DNA from: Haliotispira sp965263485
GTDB lineage: Bacteria > Spirochaetota > Spirochaetia > SP-2023
Assembly (NCBI GenBank): GCA_965263485.1
Contig: CBDHHO010000004.1
Coordinates: 1,364,001-1,428,000 of the forward strand
DNA: 64,000 bases
Direction of reading: 5' to 3'
Positions 37,627-45,990 of the stretch are shown here, one piece after another (the first letter of the stretch is position 1; each line of letters opens with the position of its first letter). A program made the position numbers and the translations under genes. The notes beneath the pieces were generated by a model, which saw only the letters and a list, made by a program, of their open reading frames with translations, had not been told where the DNA came from and did no database searches.

Positions 37627-38230
37627 AGTTGTCAAGGCGGAAGGTCGGGCCTTGGCTGCGCACGGCCCTCCCCATTTCTCCCATGCTGCGCCAGCTCGCA
37701 AAGAGGAAGGTCGGGCCTAGCTGCGCACGGCCCTCCCCATTTCTCCCATGCTGCGCCAGCTCGCAAAAGAGGAAGGTCGGGCCTGGCTGCGCACGGCCCT
37801 CCCCATTTCTCCCATGCTGCGCCAGCTCGCAAAAGAGGAAGGTCGGGTCTTGCTGCGCACGGCCCTCCCCCGTTTCTCCCATGCTGCGCCAGCTCGCGGA
37901 AGAGGAAGGTCGGGTCTTGCTGCGCACGGCCCTCCCCCGTTTCTCCCATGCTGCGCCAGCTCGCGGAAGAGGAAGGTCGGGTCTTGCTGCGCACGGCCCT
38001 CCCCCGTTTCTCCCATGCTGCGCCAGCTCGCAAAAGAGGAAGGTCGGGCCTTGGCTGCGCACGGCCCTCCCCATTTCTCCCATGCTGCGCCAGCTCGCAA
38101 AAAAGGAAGGTCGGGCCTTGGCTGCGCACGGCCCTCCCCATTTCTCCCATGCTGCGCCAGCTCGCAAAAGAGGAAGGTCGGGCCTGGCTGCGCACGGCCC
38201 TCCCCATTTCTCCCATGCTGCGCCAGCTCG
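37627..38230. repeat. GC-rich tandem repeat, nine units of 65-67 bp
   Basis: Unit pattern AGCTCGCAAAAGAGGAAGG, then TCGGGCCTTGGCTGCGCACG, then GCCCTCC and TTTCTCCCATGCTGCGCC. Unit starts are at about 37693, 37758, 37824, 37891, 37958, 38025, 38092 and 38159, with an incomplete first unit. Each unit can form GGGCC/GGCCC stems. All frames are open because of the composition; none is a credible gene. The array ends in a CCCATGC/GCATGGG hairpin and leads into the lipoprotein upstream module. Confidence 0.9.
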
Positions 38231-38239
38231 CATGGGAGC

Positions 38240-38430
38240 CTCCCAAGAAAAGCAAATTTTTGGAGATTTTCCTGCGATCTTCTTGCCCTCCGCGGGGAAA
38301 TCGTATATTCTTTAAGAAGAACAAGCCATTTCATAATCCCATTTTATCTTTTATTAAAACCATTCCGACTTTGGCCGGAACATCATCTTTATGCATTATT
38401 TTGCATAATAATACCAAGGAGTATTGCAAT
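38240..38430 (+). promoter_or_regulatory. Conserved upstream module of lipoprotein cassette, copy B
   Basis: Nearly identical to 20236-20420 (other strand) and to 63895-64000. Candidate promoter hexamers are TTGCCC/TATATT and TTGGCC-N17-CATTAT. AAGGAG lies 8 bp before the ATG at 38431. Confidence 0.6.
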
Positions 38431-39191
38431 ATGGAACACAAGTTCAGTAAAATTCGCTCATCGCTCATCGCTCATCGCTCATCGCTCATCGCTCATCGAA
38501 AAAATTAAAACCATATAGCAGGAAAAATTATTTCTTTGCAGGGTTTTTGTGCCCACTTATCCTTTTATTTTTCTGCTCCCTGATTTTGTTGGTCGCCTGC
38601 GACCCGCCAGCCCATGCGAACGAGGGCGGAACCTCTCAGAATCCGGGTCAGAACCCCGGAGGTCAGATAAACCCGCAGAATCCGGGTCAGAACCCCGGAG
38701 GTCAGAACCCGAGCACACACCCTTATGCCGGGAAAATTTATCGGGTTAGAGTCGTCAGAGGGGGGGCTTTGGGGATGTACAATAGTAACGTAACTCAGAG
38801 AACGGTAATCGCAGGTGAAGATATTTTGGAACTCCGCATTTTAGATAACGGTCAAATGGATATCTATCATGTGGCTAAAGTGAATAACGCTGCAGTAGTA
38901 CAAGGGAGGGTGGCCTATTCAACAGTGTTGACAACCGGCCCCGATAATCCTGGAACTGTTGGGAATGACGGAAGTATCGGTTCCATGAATGTATTGGTTG
39001 ATACTGCCTCTGGCTCCACTTATACCACAAAAGCCGACTACATCTCTTCTGCGGCTATGATATTTACAGGTTCCGAGAATCTGCGACTGGATGCTACCCC
39101 AAGTTTGGGTTCTATTCGGCTGGCAGGTGATATTATTCAGAATAAGACTGTGCACTCTATTCCTGTGAACATTGTCCTCACCAATCCTTAG
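38431..39191 (+). CDS. Phase-variable lipoprotein with Asn-Pro-Gly repeats (frame OFF here)
   Basis: Predicted lipoprotein of 256 residues when in frame. The ATG at 38431, preceded by AAGGAG, reads MEHKFSKIRSSLIAHRSSLI through six heptamers and stops at 38508. The long frame (open from 38451) has no ATG or GTG ahead of its lipobox; only a TTG at 38547 inside the hydrophobic segment. Seven or four heptamers would join the two, giving KKLKPYSRKNYFFAGFLCPL, then lipobox LILLVAC-D. The mature part starts with two NPGQNPGGQ-type repeats as a proline-glycine spacer, followed by about 150 residues of probable beta structure (YRVRVVRGGALGMYN) with no known domain. The signal region is almost identical to the GLUG lipoprotein up to ACDPP, then diverges completely. 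Confidence 0.72.
38456..38497 (+). repeat. Heptanucleotide repeat, six GCTCATC units
   Basis: Six perfect units after the eighth codon. The repeat encodes SSLIAHR-like heptapeptides over three units. Unit number sets the frame of the downstream lipoprotein; six is OFF. Confidence 0.95.
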
Positions 39192-39248
39192 TCGTGGAGC
39201 GGGGTCGGCCTTTGAGGGTTGCCTTCGGTACACCTTGAACCTGAAGAA

Positions 39249-39305
39249 TGCCTCGGCAGAACAAGGCCGCGATTTCACGCGGAACTGGAATTTTTAGAGA
39301 TGCCC
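39249..39305. mobile_element. Right end of a hairpin MITE
   Basis: Carries GCCGCGATTTCACGCGG and ends GGAATTTTTAGAGATGCCC; the left half is missing. It lies in the short gap between the lipoprotein and FGGY kinase genes. Confidence 0.65.
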
Positions 39306-39312
39306 ATGAGTA

Positions 39313-40857
39313 TTACTCATACACCCGTGAGATTTCCAGCAGCTGACTACTGGCGCTCTCAACCGTTGGAAAGTAGCCCAGCTGGTAATAGCAGAGCGCG
39401 GCCGCGCCAACAAATTCGGCATCGCAGATGCTGGGCACATGAATGCTGATGCCGCTGTGTTGAGCCTTCCAGCGCAACCAGTACGGGTAATAGGCTTGGG
39501 TTCCGGTCAGCAACACTTCTCGGGAACAGATGGACGAACCCGTCAATTCGCGATACAAAGTAAAGATTCTATGGCAATGCACCGTAAAATACTCCAGTAG
39601 GAGATACAAAGTATAGAGCCCCAGCCGAGGCAACTCGGGGAGGGGCTCCTGTATTGCGGGCGGCTTGAGTGCTGAGAAAAACTCGGTGCAGGGCCTGCTG
39701 CTGGCAACGAAACGCCGGGCAAAGTGCCGGGCCGCCTGTTGCTCTGCGCTCGGAGCTGTTTCCAGCAATTCCTGCAGCATAGTGCTTTTCTGGATGCGTT
39801 CCTGCGCCGCACAATGCATGGCATAGGGCCCGGTGTTGAGGGCTGCCTGCCTCGGGCTTTGCCATTGCCGAAACAACTGGTCAAACAAATTACCGCCACC
39901 TTCCTGCACATAAGAGAGCTGAGCTTCCTGGCTAATGACGTGATGGTTCAGAAAATAACCGGGAGGCAGGGGGGCGCGAGATCGATTTTCGGGCAGCAGC
40001 AGGTTAAAGCCTTCCGAAGTGCCCGTACGATTGCGCAGCATAGTAGCAGAGCAATGACTGAGGCCCGCTTCTCCGGCAAAAAAATCGACACCAGGGCAGA
40101 AAACCGGAAGGTCCAGCCATTCAGCAGGCAAGCCAAAAAGCTGTATCGCGGAACTCTGAACCCGGCCAACAGCGGCGCTAAAATCCTGCAAGCGCAACGG
40201 AGCCAGCAGCCGCAAAAATTGCGAGTCCGACTCGTGCGCATAGTCTCTCTGGTCTTCAGAGCCCCGGCTTCCGGAAGATTGCTTTGAGGCAGCCTGGGGC
40301 CAGTAAAAATGCGTGTAGTGTTCGGGAATCGGCACATTACACTCTCCGGTAAGCAGAAAGCATATGTAATTGATCGGGGGAAGTATGCAGGCAAGCTGCT
40401 TGTATTGTTGCTGGTTGAACCCGCTCATCAGTACCCGCGCCAGCGGGAGATAGAATGAAGGCCCCCGGCGGAACGAGGCGATTTGAGGTGCAGTGCGGTG
40501 AACCGGATTGAAGCTGCCGGCAACTGGCAGGCCATCCCGGTTGATCGCAATCAGGCTGGGGCCGTGGCCGGAAAAACTCAGGGCTTCTATCTTGAACTGA
40601 GGCCTCAAGTCAGACGACAGGCTCCCGGACGACAGGCCCAGCATGCGATGGACTGTATCTGCGATTTCCGGCAGTAGTGCCCGGAAGCTCTGGCCGTCTT
40701 GCCGCTCAAGGGGCAGGTGCTTGCGGTAACTGGCGTAGATGATGCTGTTCTCTGCACCGTTCCGGGCAGATTGTACACGCGCTTCCCGTAGCTCTTGCGG
40801 GTTCCGCAGCAGGGCAATTTTGGTGTGAGTACTGCCGATGTCGCAAGCTAGGATCAA
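39313..40857 (-). CDS. FGGY-family carbohydrate kinase
   Basis: ATP-dependent sugar kinase of 514 residues with the two-domain actin-like fold. The N-terminal phosphate-binding motif DIGSTHTKIALL starts at residue 5. The sugar-domain block ALSFSGHGPSLIAINRDGLPV matches the family (xQmHG-like region is SFSGHGPS). A C-terminal block LLTGTQAYYPYWLRWKAQHSG then VPSICDAEFVGAAALCYYQLG corresponds to the adenosine-binding part. The substrate cannot be told. It lies 31 bp downstream of prs on the same strand; pairing with PRPP synthase is suggestive of pentose use, but this is inference. Confidence 0.75.
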   Translation of the reverse strand: MILACDIGSTHTKIALLRNPQELREARVQSARNGAENSIIYASYRKHLPLERQDGQSFRALLPEIADTVHRMLGLSSGSLSSDLRPQFKIEALSFSGHGPSLIAINRDGLPVAGSFNPVHRTAPQIASFRRGPSFYLPLARVLMSGFNQQQYKQLACILPPINYICFLLTGECNVPIPEHYTHFYWPQAASKQSSGSRGSEDQRDYAHESDSQFLRLLAPLRLQDFSAAVGRVQSSAIQLFGLPAEWLDLPVFCPGVDFFAGEAGLSHCSATMLRNRTGTSEGFNLLLPENRSRAPLPPGYFLNHHVISQEAQLSYVQEGGGNLFDQLFRQWQSPRQAALNTGPYAMHCAAQERIQKSTMLQELLETAPSAEQQAARHFARRFVASSRPCTEFFSALKPPAIQEPLPELPRLGLYTLYLLLEYFTVHCHRIFTLYRELTGSSICSREVLLTGTQAYYPYWLRWKAQHSGISIHVPSICDAEFVGAAALCYYQLGYFPTVESASSQLLEISRVYE

Positions 40858-40888
40858 AACGGATCTCTACTAACAAGGCCCTAAATAT

Positions 40889-42019
40889 TCAATCTTCTTG
40901 GGCCAGATTGGGGTGGCGTGCGAACAGACGGGCAATCATTTCCCGATTATCCAGCAAGTGGGCTACGGAATGGTTGTGGTAGATCCGGTCGATGACTTGA
41001 CCAAAAAACTTAGAGACATCGGCCTCGATAAACCAAGGTTTGGTCAACACCTCAGGGGGCAGACGAACACCGTTGGTTCCGATTAAATAGGAAAATAATC
41101 CTTTCTGATAGGCCTTTTCAAGGTGCTCAATCGCATTTCCGTTGAACAATGGCAGGGAGATCCCCAGCAGAATATCCTTGGCACCTTGCTCTTTTAGGGT
41201 GCGCATAGCCTTTATCATGGTGCCACCGGTTCCCAAAATATCATCGGCAATAAATACCGTATGTCCTTGCACATTGCCAAGAAGACGCATATTAATAATA
41301 TTGTTATCTTCGGCATTATCCGAAGTACGCCCATAATCACGCTCTTTATAAATTGCACCAAGACGGCATCCCAGAGCGTTGGCAAAAAAACGGTTTCGGC
41401 CCAGCCCTCCCACATCGGGTGAGACAATCATCAGATCCTTGCGTTTCACTTTGTAAAGCAGCTCGCGCATAATCTGGTACGATGCGTGAAGATCTTCCAG
41501 GATGGTTTTCTGGAAAGCATTTTCAATTTCTTTGCAGTGAATATCCAAGGTGATGATGCGGTCGGCGCCCAGATTTTCCAGTTGGCGCGAGACTCCGGCT
41601 GCGGCCAGTCCCTCGCGGGCCTTACGTTGGTGTTGACGACTGTAGGGGAAGTAGGGCAGGATTAACGATACCTGTTCCGCGCCGCTACTGCGCACGGCAT
41701 CCAAAGTGACAAATAGAGAAAGCAGATTGTCGTTGATGGAAAATCGGTGTTTTTTGCCATTGAGCTCAATGGGCTCGCTGTTGGTGACATCTTGGATGAC
41801 AAAGACGTTTTTGCCGCGGATGGATGAGCCTACGGAGGCTTTCATCTCGCCATTGGCAAACACCGTGTGCTCGCAGGGAATCAGGAAGCTTTGTGAGTGG
41901 ACTGTACCCGTCAACTTGGCATTGGTATAACGCGAGTACAAATACTGGTCAATTCTTTTGGCAAACGCAGCCCCACCGGGGCAGGTGACCAGTGCCAGGG
42001 AAAGTTCTTGCTCCATCAT
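40889..42019 (-). CDS. prs: Ribose-phosphate pyrophosphokinase
   Basis: Makes PRPP from ribose 5-phosphate and ATP for purine, pyrimidine, histidine and NAD synthesis. The product has 376 residues, longer than the usual 310-320. Motifs include SLILPYFPYSRQHQRKAREG (ATP-binding flexible region), the metal-binding DIHCKEI (DxH), SPDVGGLGR and the PRPP loop IADDILGTGGTMIKA. The longer form with an insertion around ELNGKKHRFSINDNL resembles spirochaete enzymes. It is upstream of the FGGY kinase, probably in the same transcript. NAD synthesis genes (nadABC) that consume PRPP are at 58113-62040. Confidence 0.9.
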   Translation of the reverse strand: MMEQELSLALVTCPGGAAFAKRIDQYLYSRYTNAKLTGTVHSQSFLIPCEHTVFANGEMKASVGSSIRGKNVFVIQDVTNSEPIELNGKKHRFSINDNLLSLFVTLDAVRSSGAEQVSLILPYFPYSRQHQRKAREGLAAAGVSRQLENLGADRIITLDIHCKEIENAFQKTILEDLHASYQIMRELLYKVKRKDLMIVSPDVGGLGRNRFFANALGCRLGAIYKERDYGRTSDNAEDNNIINMRLLGNVQGHTVFIADDILGTGGTMIKAMRTLKEQGAKDILLGISLPLFNGNAIEHLEKAYQKGLFSYLIGTNGVRLPPEVLTKPWFIEADVSKFFGQVIDRIYHNHSVAHLLDNREMIARLFARHPNLAQED

Positions 42020-42142
42020 GAGGTCCCTTTATAATGCCAGCTGAGGCAAATACGGCACTAAAATCTGCTGCATGGGTATAGCGAAAAGGTTCGAATCATT
42101 CAATATCTGCAGGACCCTATAGGCGTTAGAAGAGTGAAAGCA

Positions 42143-42177
42143 CTGTGTGCGGCAAGCCTCAGTCTTGCCGCACACAG
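42143..42177 (-). terminator. Strong 14-bp hairpin between lipoprotein gene and prs
   Basis: Arms CTGTGTGCGGCAAG and CTTGCCGCACACAG, loop of 7. It lies 20 bp past the stop of the 42197 gene and well upstream of prs. The T-tract is weak (GTGCTTTCACTC). Probably terminates the lipoprotein transcript. Confidence 0.65.
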
Positions 42178-42196
42178 GAAAAATCCGATACCCAGG

Positions 42197-42622
42197 TCAC
42201 GATTCCCGGGTAAATGTTACATTGTAGCTTTCTTTCTCTTCATTGCTGAATAGTTTGACGCGAAGGGTCTCGGTACTGCGGGACACGGTAAATAGCCAGA
42301 CCGCCAGCTCCACCGTTCCGTCCTGATAGATAAATGGGTCGATGTGGATACTGCCTTGGAACTCGCGGGCGTTATAGGAATAAGTGGTGATCTGGGGATA
42401 GGACTCATCGCCGTAGCTGATGTCCAGGCTGTCAACGGAAAATCGCAGGCGAATCAGATCCGCAGAGACCGGGTCTTCTGCGAGCCAGACAGTATTGCGT
42501 ATCTCATAGCTGCTGGGAACATTATCGAAGCAGGCCGGAAACAAGAGCCCCCATATCATCAACCAAGCACACGGGGCGCAGAGAGCCCCATGCGGTGGCC
42601 GGGATTTCGTAATTTTTCTCAA
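42197..42622 (-). CDS. Small lipoprotein
   Basis: Uncharacterised lipoprotein of about 141 residues. A signal peptide with a basic start (LRKITKSRPP) and hydrophobic stretch ends in lipobox LLFPAC-F. The mature part is beta-rich (RLRFSVDSLDISYGD, GTVELAVWLFTVSRSTETLRV) and could be a small immunoglobulin-like or similar fold; no family recognised. The start is unsure: a TTG at 42622 with AAGG upstream gives a normal signal peptide, while the open frame begins with an ATG at 42727 and would place 35 extra residues before it. Confidence 0.6.
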   Translation of the reverse strand: MRKITKSRPPHGALCAPCAWLMIWGLLFPACFDNVPSSYEIRNTVWLAEDPVSADLIRLRFSVDSLDISYGDESYPQITTYSYNAREFQGSIHIDPFIYQDGTVELAVWLFTVSRSTETLRVKLFSNEEKESYNVTFTRES

Positions 42623-42774
42623 AATGGTAGCCTTGTTTGCAAATGGTGGCTTTACCTGCCGGAGTAGGCTCTTGTGGGCAAGTCTCCGCGGCACCACAGC
42701 CGTGCCGGCATTTGTAAAGATTTGCAATACATCGAAGTATTCTGCGGTTTCACTACATTCATTATCGGACTAAA

Positions 42775-42884
42775 GGGGACCTCTAAAAATGGTATCGCTT
42801 TCTGTGAACATTGTACTATTGACCTGCTTCGCCTCGGTAATAAGATCGCGATTCAGCGCGGAATTGGAATTTTTAGAGGTCCCC
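42775..42884. mobile_element. Hairpin MITE, 110-bp copy at a gene break
   Basis: Ends GGGGACCTCTAAAAATGG and GGAATTTTTAGAGGTCCCC. Flanks do not match (TAAA left, TCTA right), and the right flank is the interior of a cls gene, suggesting the element mediated a deletion. Confidence 0.75.
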
Positions 42885-43228
42885 TCTATACATTCTACGA
42901 GCCCCCCTGGTCGACCCCTGTTTTTACGGCACGAGGAAACAAGCGGATCGGCTGGCAGCCATTAAGCCTGCACCAGAAAATTATGATTCTGGACGATCAA
43001 ATCAGTTCTGTGGGGACGGCTAATCTGGATAACCGTTCGTTCCACTTGAATTTTGAGATTACGGCCATGAGTATTGATGCCCGGTTGCAGCAGCATATGT
43101 CCCAAGTCTTCCTCAAAGACTTGGAGCACAGCTACCTGATGTGCCCGGAACGCCTAAGTAAGTGGCAGAAAAATTTTTTATTCCGCCTACTGGTACAAAT
43201 TGCACGTCTGTTTGCGCCGTTGTTATGA
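42885..43228 (+). pseudogene. Cardiolipin synthase, C-terminal fragment
   Basis: The last 113 codons of a phospholipase-D-family cardiolipin synthase. The second HKD motif is intact: LHQKIMILDD then GTANLDNRSF (H-x-K-x4-D, then G-T-x-N). The C-terminal helices ending LARLFAPLL-like (QIARLFAPLL) are typical of Cls. Everything upstream, including the first HKD motif and membrane segments, is missing and replaced by a MITE at 42775-42884. The open frame continues upstream through the MITE, but the resulting 184-residue ORF cannot be functional as a synthase. Confidence 0.85.
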
Positions 43229-43244
43229 GGGGGGTCTTTGAGAA

Positions 43245-43440
43245 TGGTTGGGCCTGGCTGCGCACGGCCCTTCCCTGTTTCTCCAATGCTGCGCCAGCTC
43301 GCAGGAAAGGAAGGTCGGGCCTGGCTGCGCACGGCCCTTCCCTGTTTCTCCAATGCTGCGCCAGCTCGCAGGAAAGGAAGGTCGGGCCTGGCTGCGCACG
43401 GCCCTTCCCTGTTTCTCCAATGCTGCGCCAGCTCGCATTG
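43245..43440. repeat. GC-rich tandem repeat, three units
   Basis: Same family as 37627-38230, with the variant CTCCAATGCTGCGCC. It ends in the hairpin CTCCAATGC/GCATTGGAG, where both arms differ from the CTCCCATGC/GCATGGGAG version elsewhere, preserving pairing. It starts 17 bp after the cls fragment. Confidence 0.85.
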
Positions 43441-43442
43441 GA

Positions 43443-43562
43443 GTATCAAAACGCGATACAATCGCTGTGGCGAAGACAAAACAGAAGCAGAGCGATTGTA
43501 CAATTCTCGCGAAGCCGATACCATTTTTCGAGGTGTCCTAAAAGCGAATTTTTAGAGGTCCC
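43443..43562. mobile_element. Overlapping right ends of hairpin MITEs
   Basis: One end ACCATTTTTCGAGGTGTCC (to about 43538) and a second AGCGAATTTTTAGAGGTCCCC (to 43562). Left ends are missing. They sit directly upstream of the 43594 gene. Confidence 0.65.
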
Positions 43563-43593
43563 CTAGAGCTTCTTTGAAAAGGCCGCTGCCCTT

Positions 43594-45138
43594 ATGACTC
43601 AGGTATTCCGTATTCTTACATTCTCGATTCACAGATTTTGCCGTGGCTTTGCCCCGTTGGTTCCGGGCCTTTGGGCCTTTGGAGCCTCTTTGTTTGTGGG
43701 GTCTGCGCTGCATGCCAACGACTACGCCAGCAGTAGACCAGGTGCGAGCAACTATCGTTCCACCAGTGCCTACACGCCGCAGGGTTTCCACAACACGCGC
43801 AAGACGAACTACGGCCTCAAAGAAAACACAGAAGTGCGCATCCGTTTGCAGCGGCTATTCAGTGCTCCGGTAGACCAGGTTTTGACGGCACCGCAGACCA
43901 TTTACAGCCAGCGAGACGGCAATCTGCCGGTAATGTTTCAGGTGCGCTTGAATAATTCCCAGCCGGACAAGCTCTACTACGCTTTTGTCAACCGTTCCTA
44001 CGATGAAGGTGCTTCGATCATCTATCCGGTCAGTAGTCGGGGCAGCTACCTCATCCGTCGCGACTTGAAGCAGGATCGTATCGACCAAATTAAAATCTTC
44101 TTGGCCCAAAGTCTTGGCGGTAAGCAGAGCTTTATCCGCATTTCACCGCAAAAACCGGCAACACAGCAGAGCAATACTTCCGCCAATAGCTCTCCCGGCA
44201 TAGCGCAAGAGAAAAGCGTGTCTCCGGGCGGGGTTATCGAAGTGGTGCTTTTTGGCCGCACTGTATATTCCGGTGTCCCGGTTTCGGTGCCATTCCATGA
44301 TATTCTGACGATGCCCCTGTGGCAGTTTCTCAAAGTAAGCGCTCAGGCCATTCAGTGGGACAATTTGCTCAGTGACCCCACACTAACTGAATGGCAGTTG
44401 GTCCAGAATGTTCCCGACCAACTGCGGCCCTATCTCTATCAGATACCCGAAGTGTACGACGGTGCAATGGATGCCAGAGGCCTGTTTGTGCGTATTGAAA
44501 CCGGGGAGCCGCTGGCAAAACCTGGCATGAATTGTTCCGGCTTTATCAAGTGGGTCGCCGATGGAATCTATCGCAGCCACAAGAACTGGAGCGAAGAGCA
44601 GCTTTATTTGGATATTGACAAATTGAAAAAGCGCCAAGTCGAGCTCCGCGGTGCCGCCAACCCTTGGAACAATGCGGCAGAAACCAGTCGCGATCCGTAT
44701 TTTGGTCTGGACTGGGCGCGAGCCATCGCTAGGGAATTACTAGAGCTGGAAGTCCAACACACTACCGACCCGCGTGCCACTGATGTGCAAAAGATTCCAT
44801 TCTTCAAATACTTTGACAATGTAGGCTATCCGGTGACCGATATCCATGCCATGATGTATCTGCTGGCCGTGCAGGACCCCGGCTCCTTCTACTTGGGGGC
44901 CATCAACGGTACGTTTGGCGATCCTGAATTACATCAGTACTACCACGAAGTCGTGTTTTTCCCGTACTTCCAAGGAGATGGTAGTTTTCAGCTGATAGTT
45001 ATGGATACAGGTGCAGAACGAAGTGACGGCTACATTGAGGCGCGCTATGAAGGTAATTATGTGCACCTGAGCCGAATCAGAGCTTCATATAAATATAAGG
45101 TCGCCCCGCTGGGGCGCCCGACTGTGTTGGTTCAGTAG
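43594..45138 (+). CDS. Exported protein with possible NlpC/P60-like motif
   Basis: 514 residues with a probable signal peptide (residues 1-41, ending GSALHA). Not firmly assigned. Near residue 310 is GMNCSGFIKWVADGIY, which resembles the catalytic cysteine region (NCSGF) of NlpC/P60 peptidases; a candidate histidine lies in VTDIHAMMYLLA, about 100 residues later. The first half is beta-rich (YYAFVNRSYDEGASIIYPVS). AAAGG lies 11 bp upstream of the ATG. If a peptidase, it would act on the cell wall in the periplasm; this is only a hypothesis. Similar proteins seem familiar from Treponema, annotated as hypothetical. Confidence 0.6.
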   Translation: MTQVFRILTFSIHRFCRGFAPLVPGLWAFGASLFVGSALHANDYASSRPGASNYRSTSAYTPQGFHNTRKTNYGLKENTEVRIRLQRLFSAPVDQVLTAPQTIYSQRDGNLPVMFQVRLNNSQPDKLYYAFVNRSYDEGASIIYPVSSRGSYLIRRDLKQDRIDQIKIFLAQSLGGKQSFIRISPQKPATQQSNTSANSSPGIAQEKSVSPGGVIEVVLFGRTVYSGVPVSVPFHDILTMPLWQFLKVSAQAIQWDNLLSDPTLTEWQLVQNVPDQLRPYLYQIPEVYDGAMDARGLFVRIETGEPLAKPGMNCSGFIKWVADGIYRSHKNWSEEQLYLDIDKLKKRQVELRGAANPWNNAAETSRDPYFGLDWARAIARELLELEVQHTTDPRATDVQKIPFFKYFDNVGYPVTDIHAMMYLLAVQDPGSFYLGAINGTFGDPELHQYYHEVVFFPYFQGDGSFQLIVMDTGAERSDGYIEARYEGNYVHLSRIRASYKYKVAPLGRPTVLVQ

Positions 45139-45165
45139 TGCCAAACGCTCAGCGAGCTGACTTAG

Positions 45166-45193
45166 TCCGGAATTGGAATTTTTAGCGGTGCCC
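45166..45193. mobile_element. Right end of a hairpin MITE
   Basis: CCGGAATTGGAATTTTTAGC followed by GGTGCCC; only the terminal 28 bp remain. It lies between the convergent genes at 43594 and 45214. Confidence 0.55.
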
Positions 45194-45213
45194 TTTACTA
45201 TTCTCGTTCTGCT

Positions 45214-45735
45214 CTATGCGGTAATATCAAGGATACTGCCCTCATCGTGGACGATCTCATGCTGCTCGCCGATTGAACTGTGATGATCCAGCCTAGTGTT
45301 TGTGAGCCTTTCTGCCGATTGGGCGCGCAACTGGGTCGGATCCACGCGCTGAATCTGCTGGTTGCGCAGCAGTTCATTGCTCAAAGCCCGGAGCTTTTGC
45401 CGCAGTTCCTGAATATTATTACCGGTTACCTCGACTTCCTGCAACTTGCTTTTCAGGGCCGCGGTCGCCTCGCTTTTCTGTTCCTGAGAATTATACAGGC
45501 GTTGAATCATCTGATTGATAATATGCAACTGTGAAATGGAAGCACCCGCATCCTCTACTGTGGTTAGAGATGGTACATCATCACCGACACTGCCACCGCT
45601 GACGGAAACGCCTGTAATGTGGAGAAAATTGCTGAATAAGGCAACATCGGAGGCTACAGGAACGCGCACCTGACCGGTTCGGGAAAATTGATAGAGACTG
45701 ATAACATTCTGCAAGCTTATATTGGAAGATAACAT
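45214..45735 (-). CDS. Small uncharacterised protein
   Basis: 173 residues, not recognised. The N-terminal half is Ser/Val-rich, with no signal peptide or membrane helix. Residues about 75-125 are strongly helical and likely coiled coil (EQKSEATAALKSKLQEVEVT, NNIQELRQKLRALSNELLRN). GGGAG lies 6 bp upstream of the ATG, supporting the start. Its pattern recalls small flagellar or scaffold helpers, but that is not evidence of function. Confidence 0.6.
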   Translation of the reverse strand: MLSSNISLQNVISLYQFSRTGQVRVPVASDVALFSNFLHITGVSVSGGSVGDDVPSLTTVEDAGASISQLHIINQMIQRLYNSQEQKSEATAALKSKLQEVEVTGNNIQELRQKLRALSNELLRNQQIQRVDPTQLRAQSAERLTNTRLDHHSSIGEQHEIVHDEGSILDITA

Positions 45736-45844
45736 AACTCACTCCCTAAGCGATGATTGGACATCCCCTCACGGCATTATCGGCGTTAGGCAGCAAAACA
45801 TTGACATTGTTTTTATCCGTTTTGGGGAGGCTCTGTAAAGTAAA

Positions 45845-45965
45845 GGGCAGCTCTAAAAACGGTATCACTTCGCGAGTATTGTGCTATTCCCCCGCTTCGC
45901 CTGGGTAATAGCACCGCGTTCCGATGTGAATCGCAGAGATTTTTCGAAATAACAAGGAGGTGCCC
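45845..45965. mobile_element. Hairpin MITE, 121-bp copy
   Basis: Left end GGGCAGCTCTAAAAACGG; the right end is decayed (AAGGAGGTGCCC). The interior has the GCTTCGCGAG-type module also found at 22821. Confidence 0.6.
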
Positions 45966-45990
45966 TTTACAATAAAAGTGTGATTCCTAA

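Noticed and set aside
37533..38518. Overlapping 180-260-codon ORFs on both strands
   Set aside because: Produced by the 65-67-bp GC-rich tandem repeats, which lack stops in most frames; the proteins are pure repeat on either strand.
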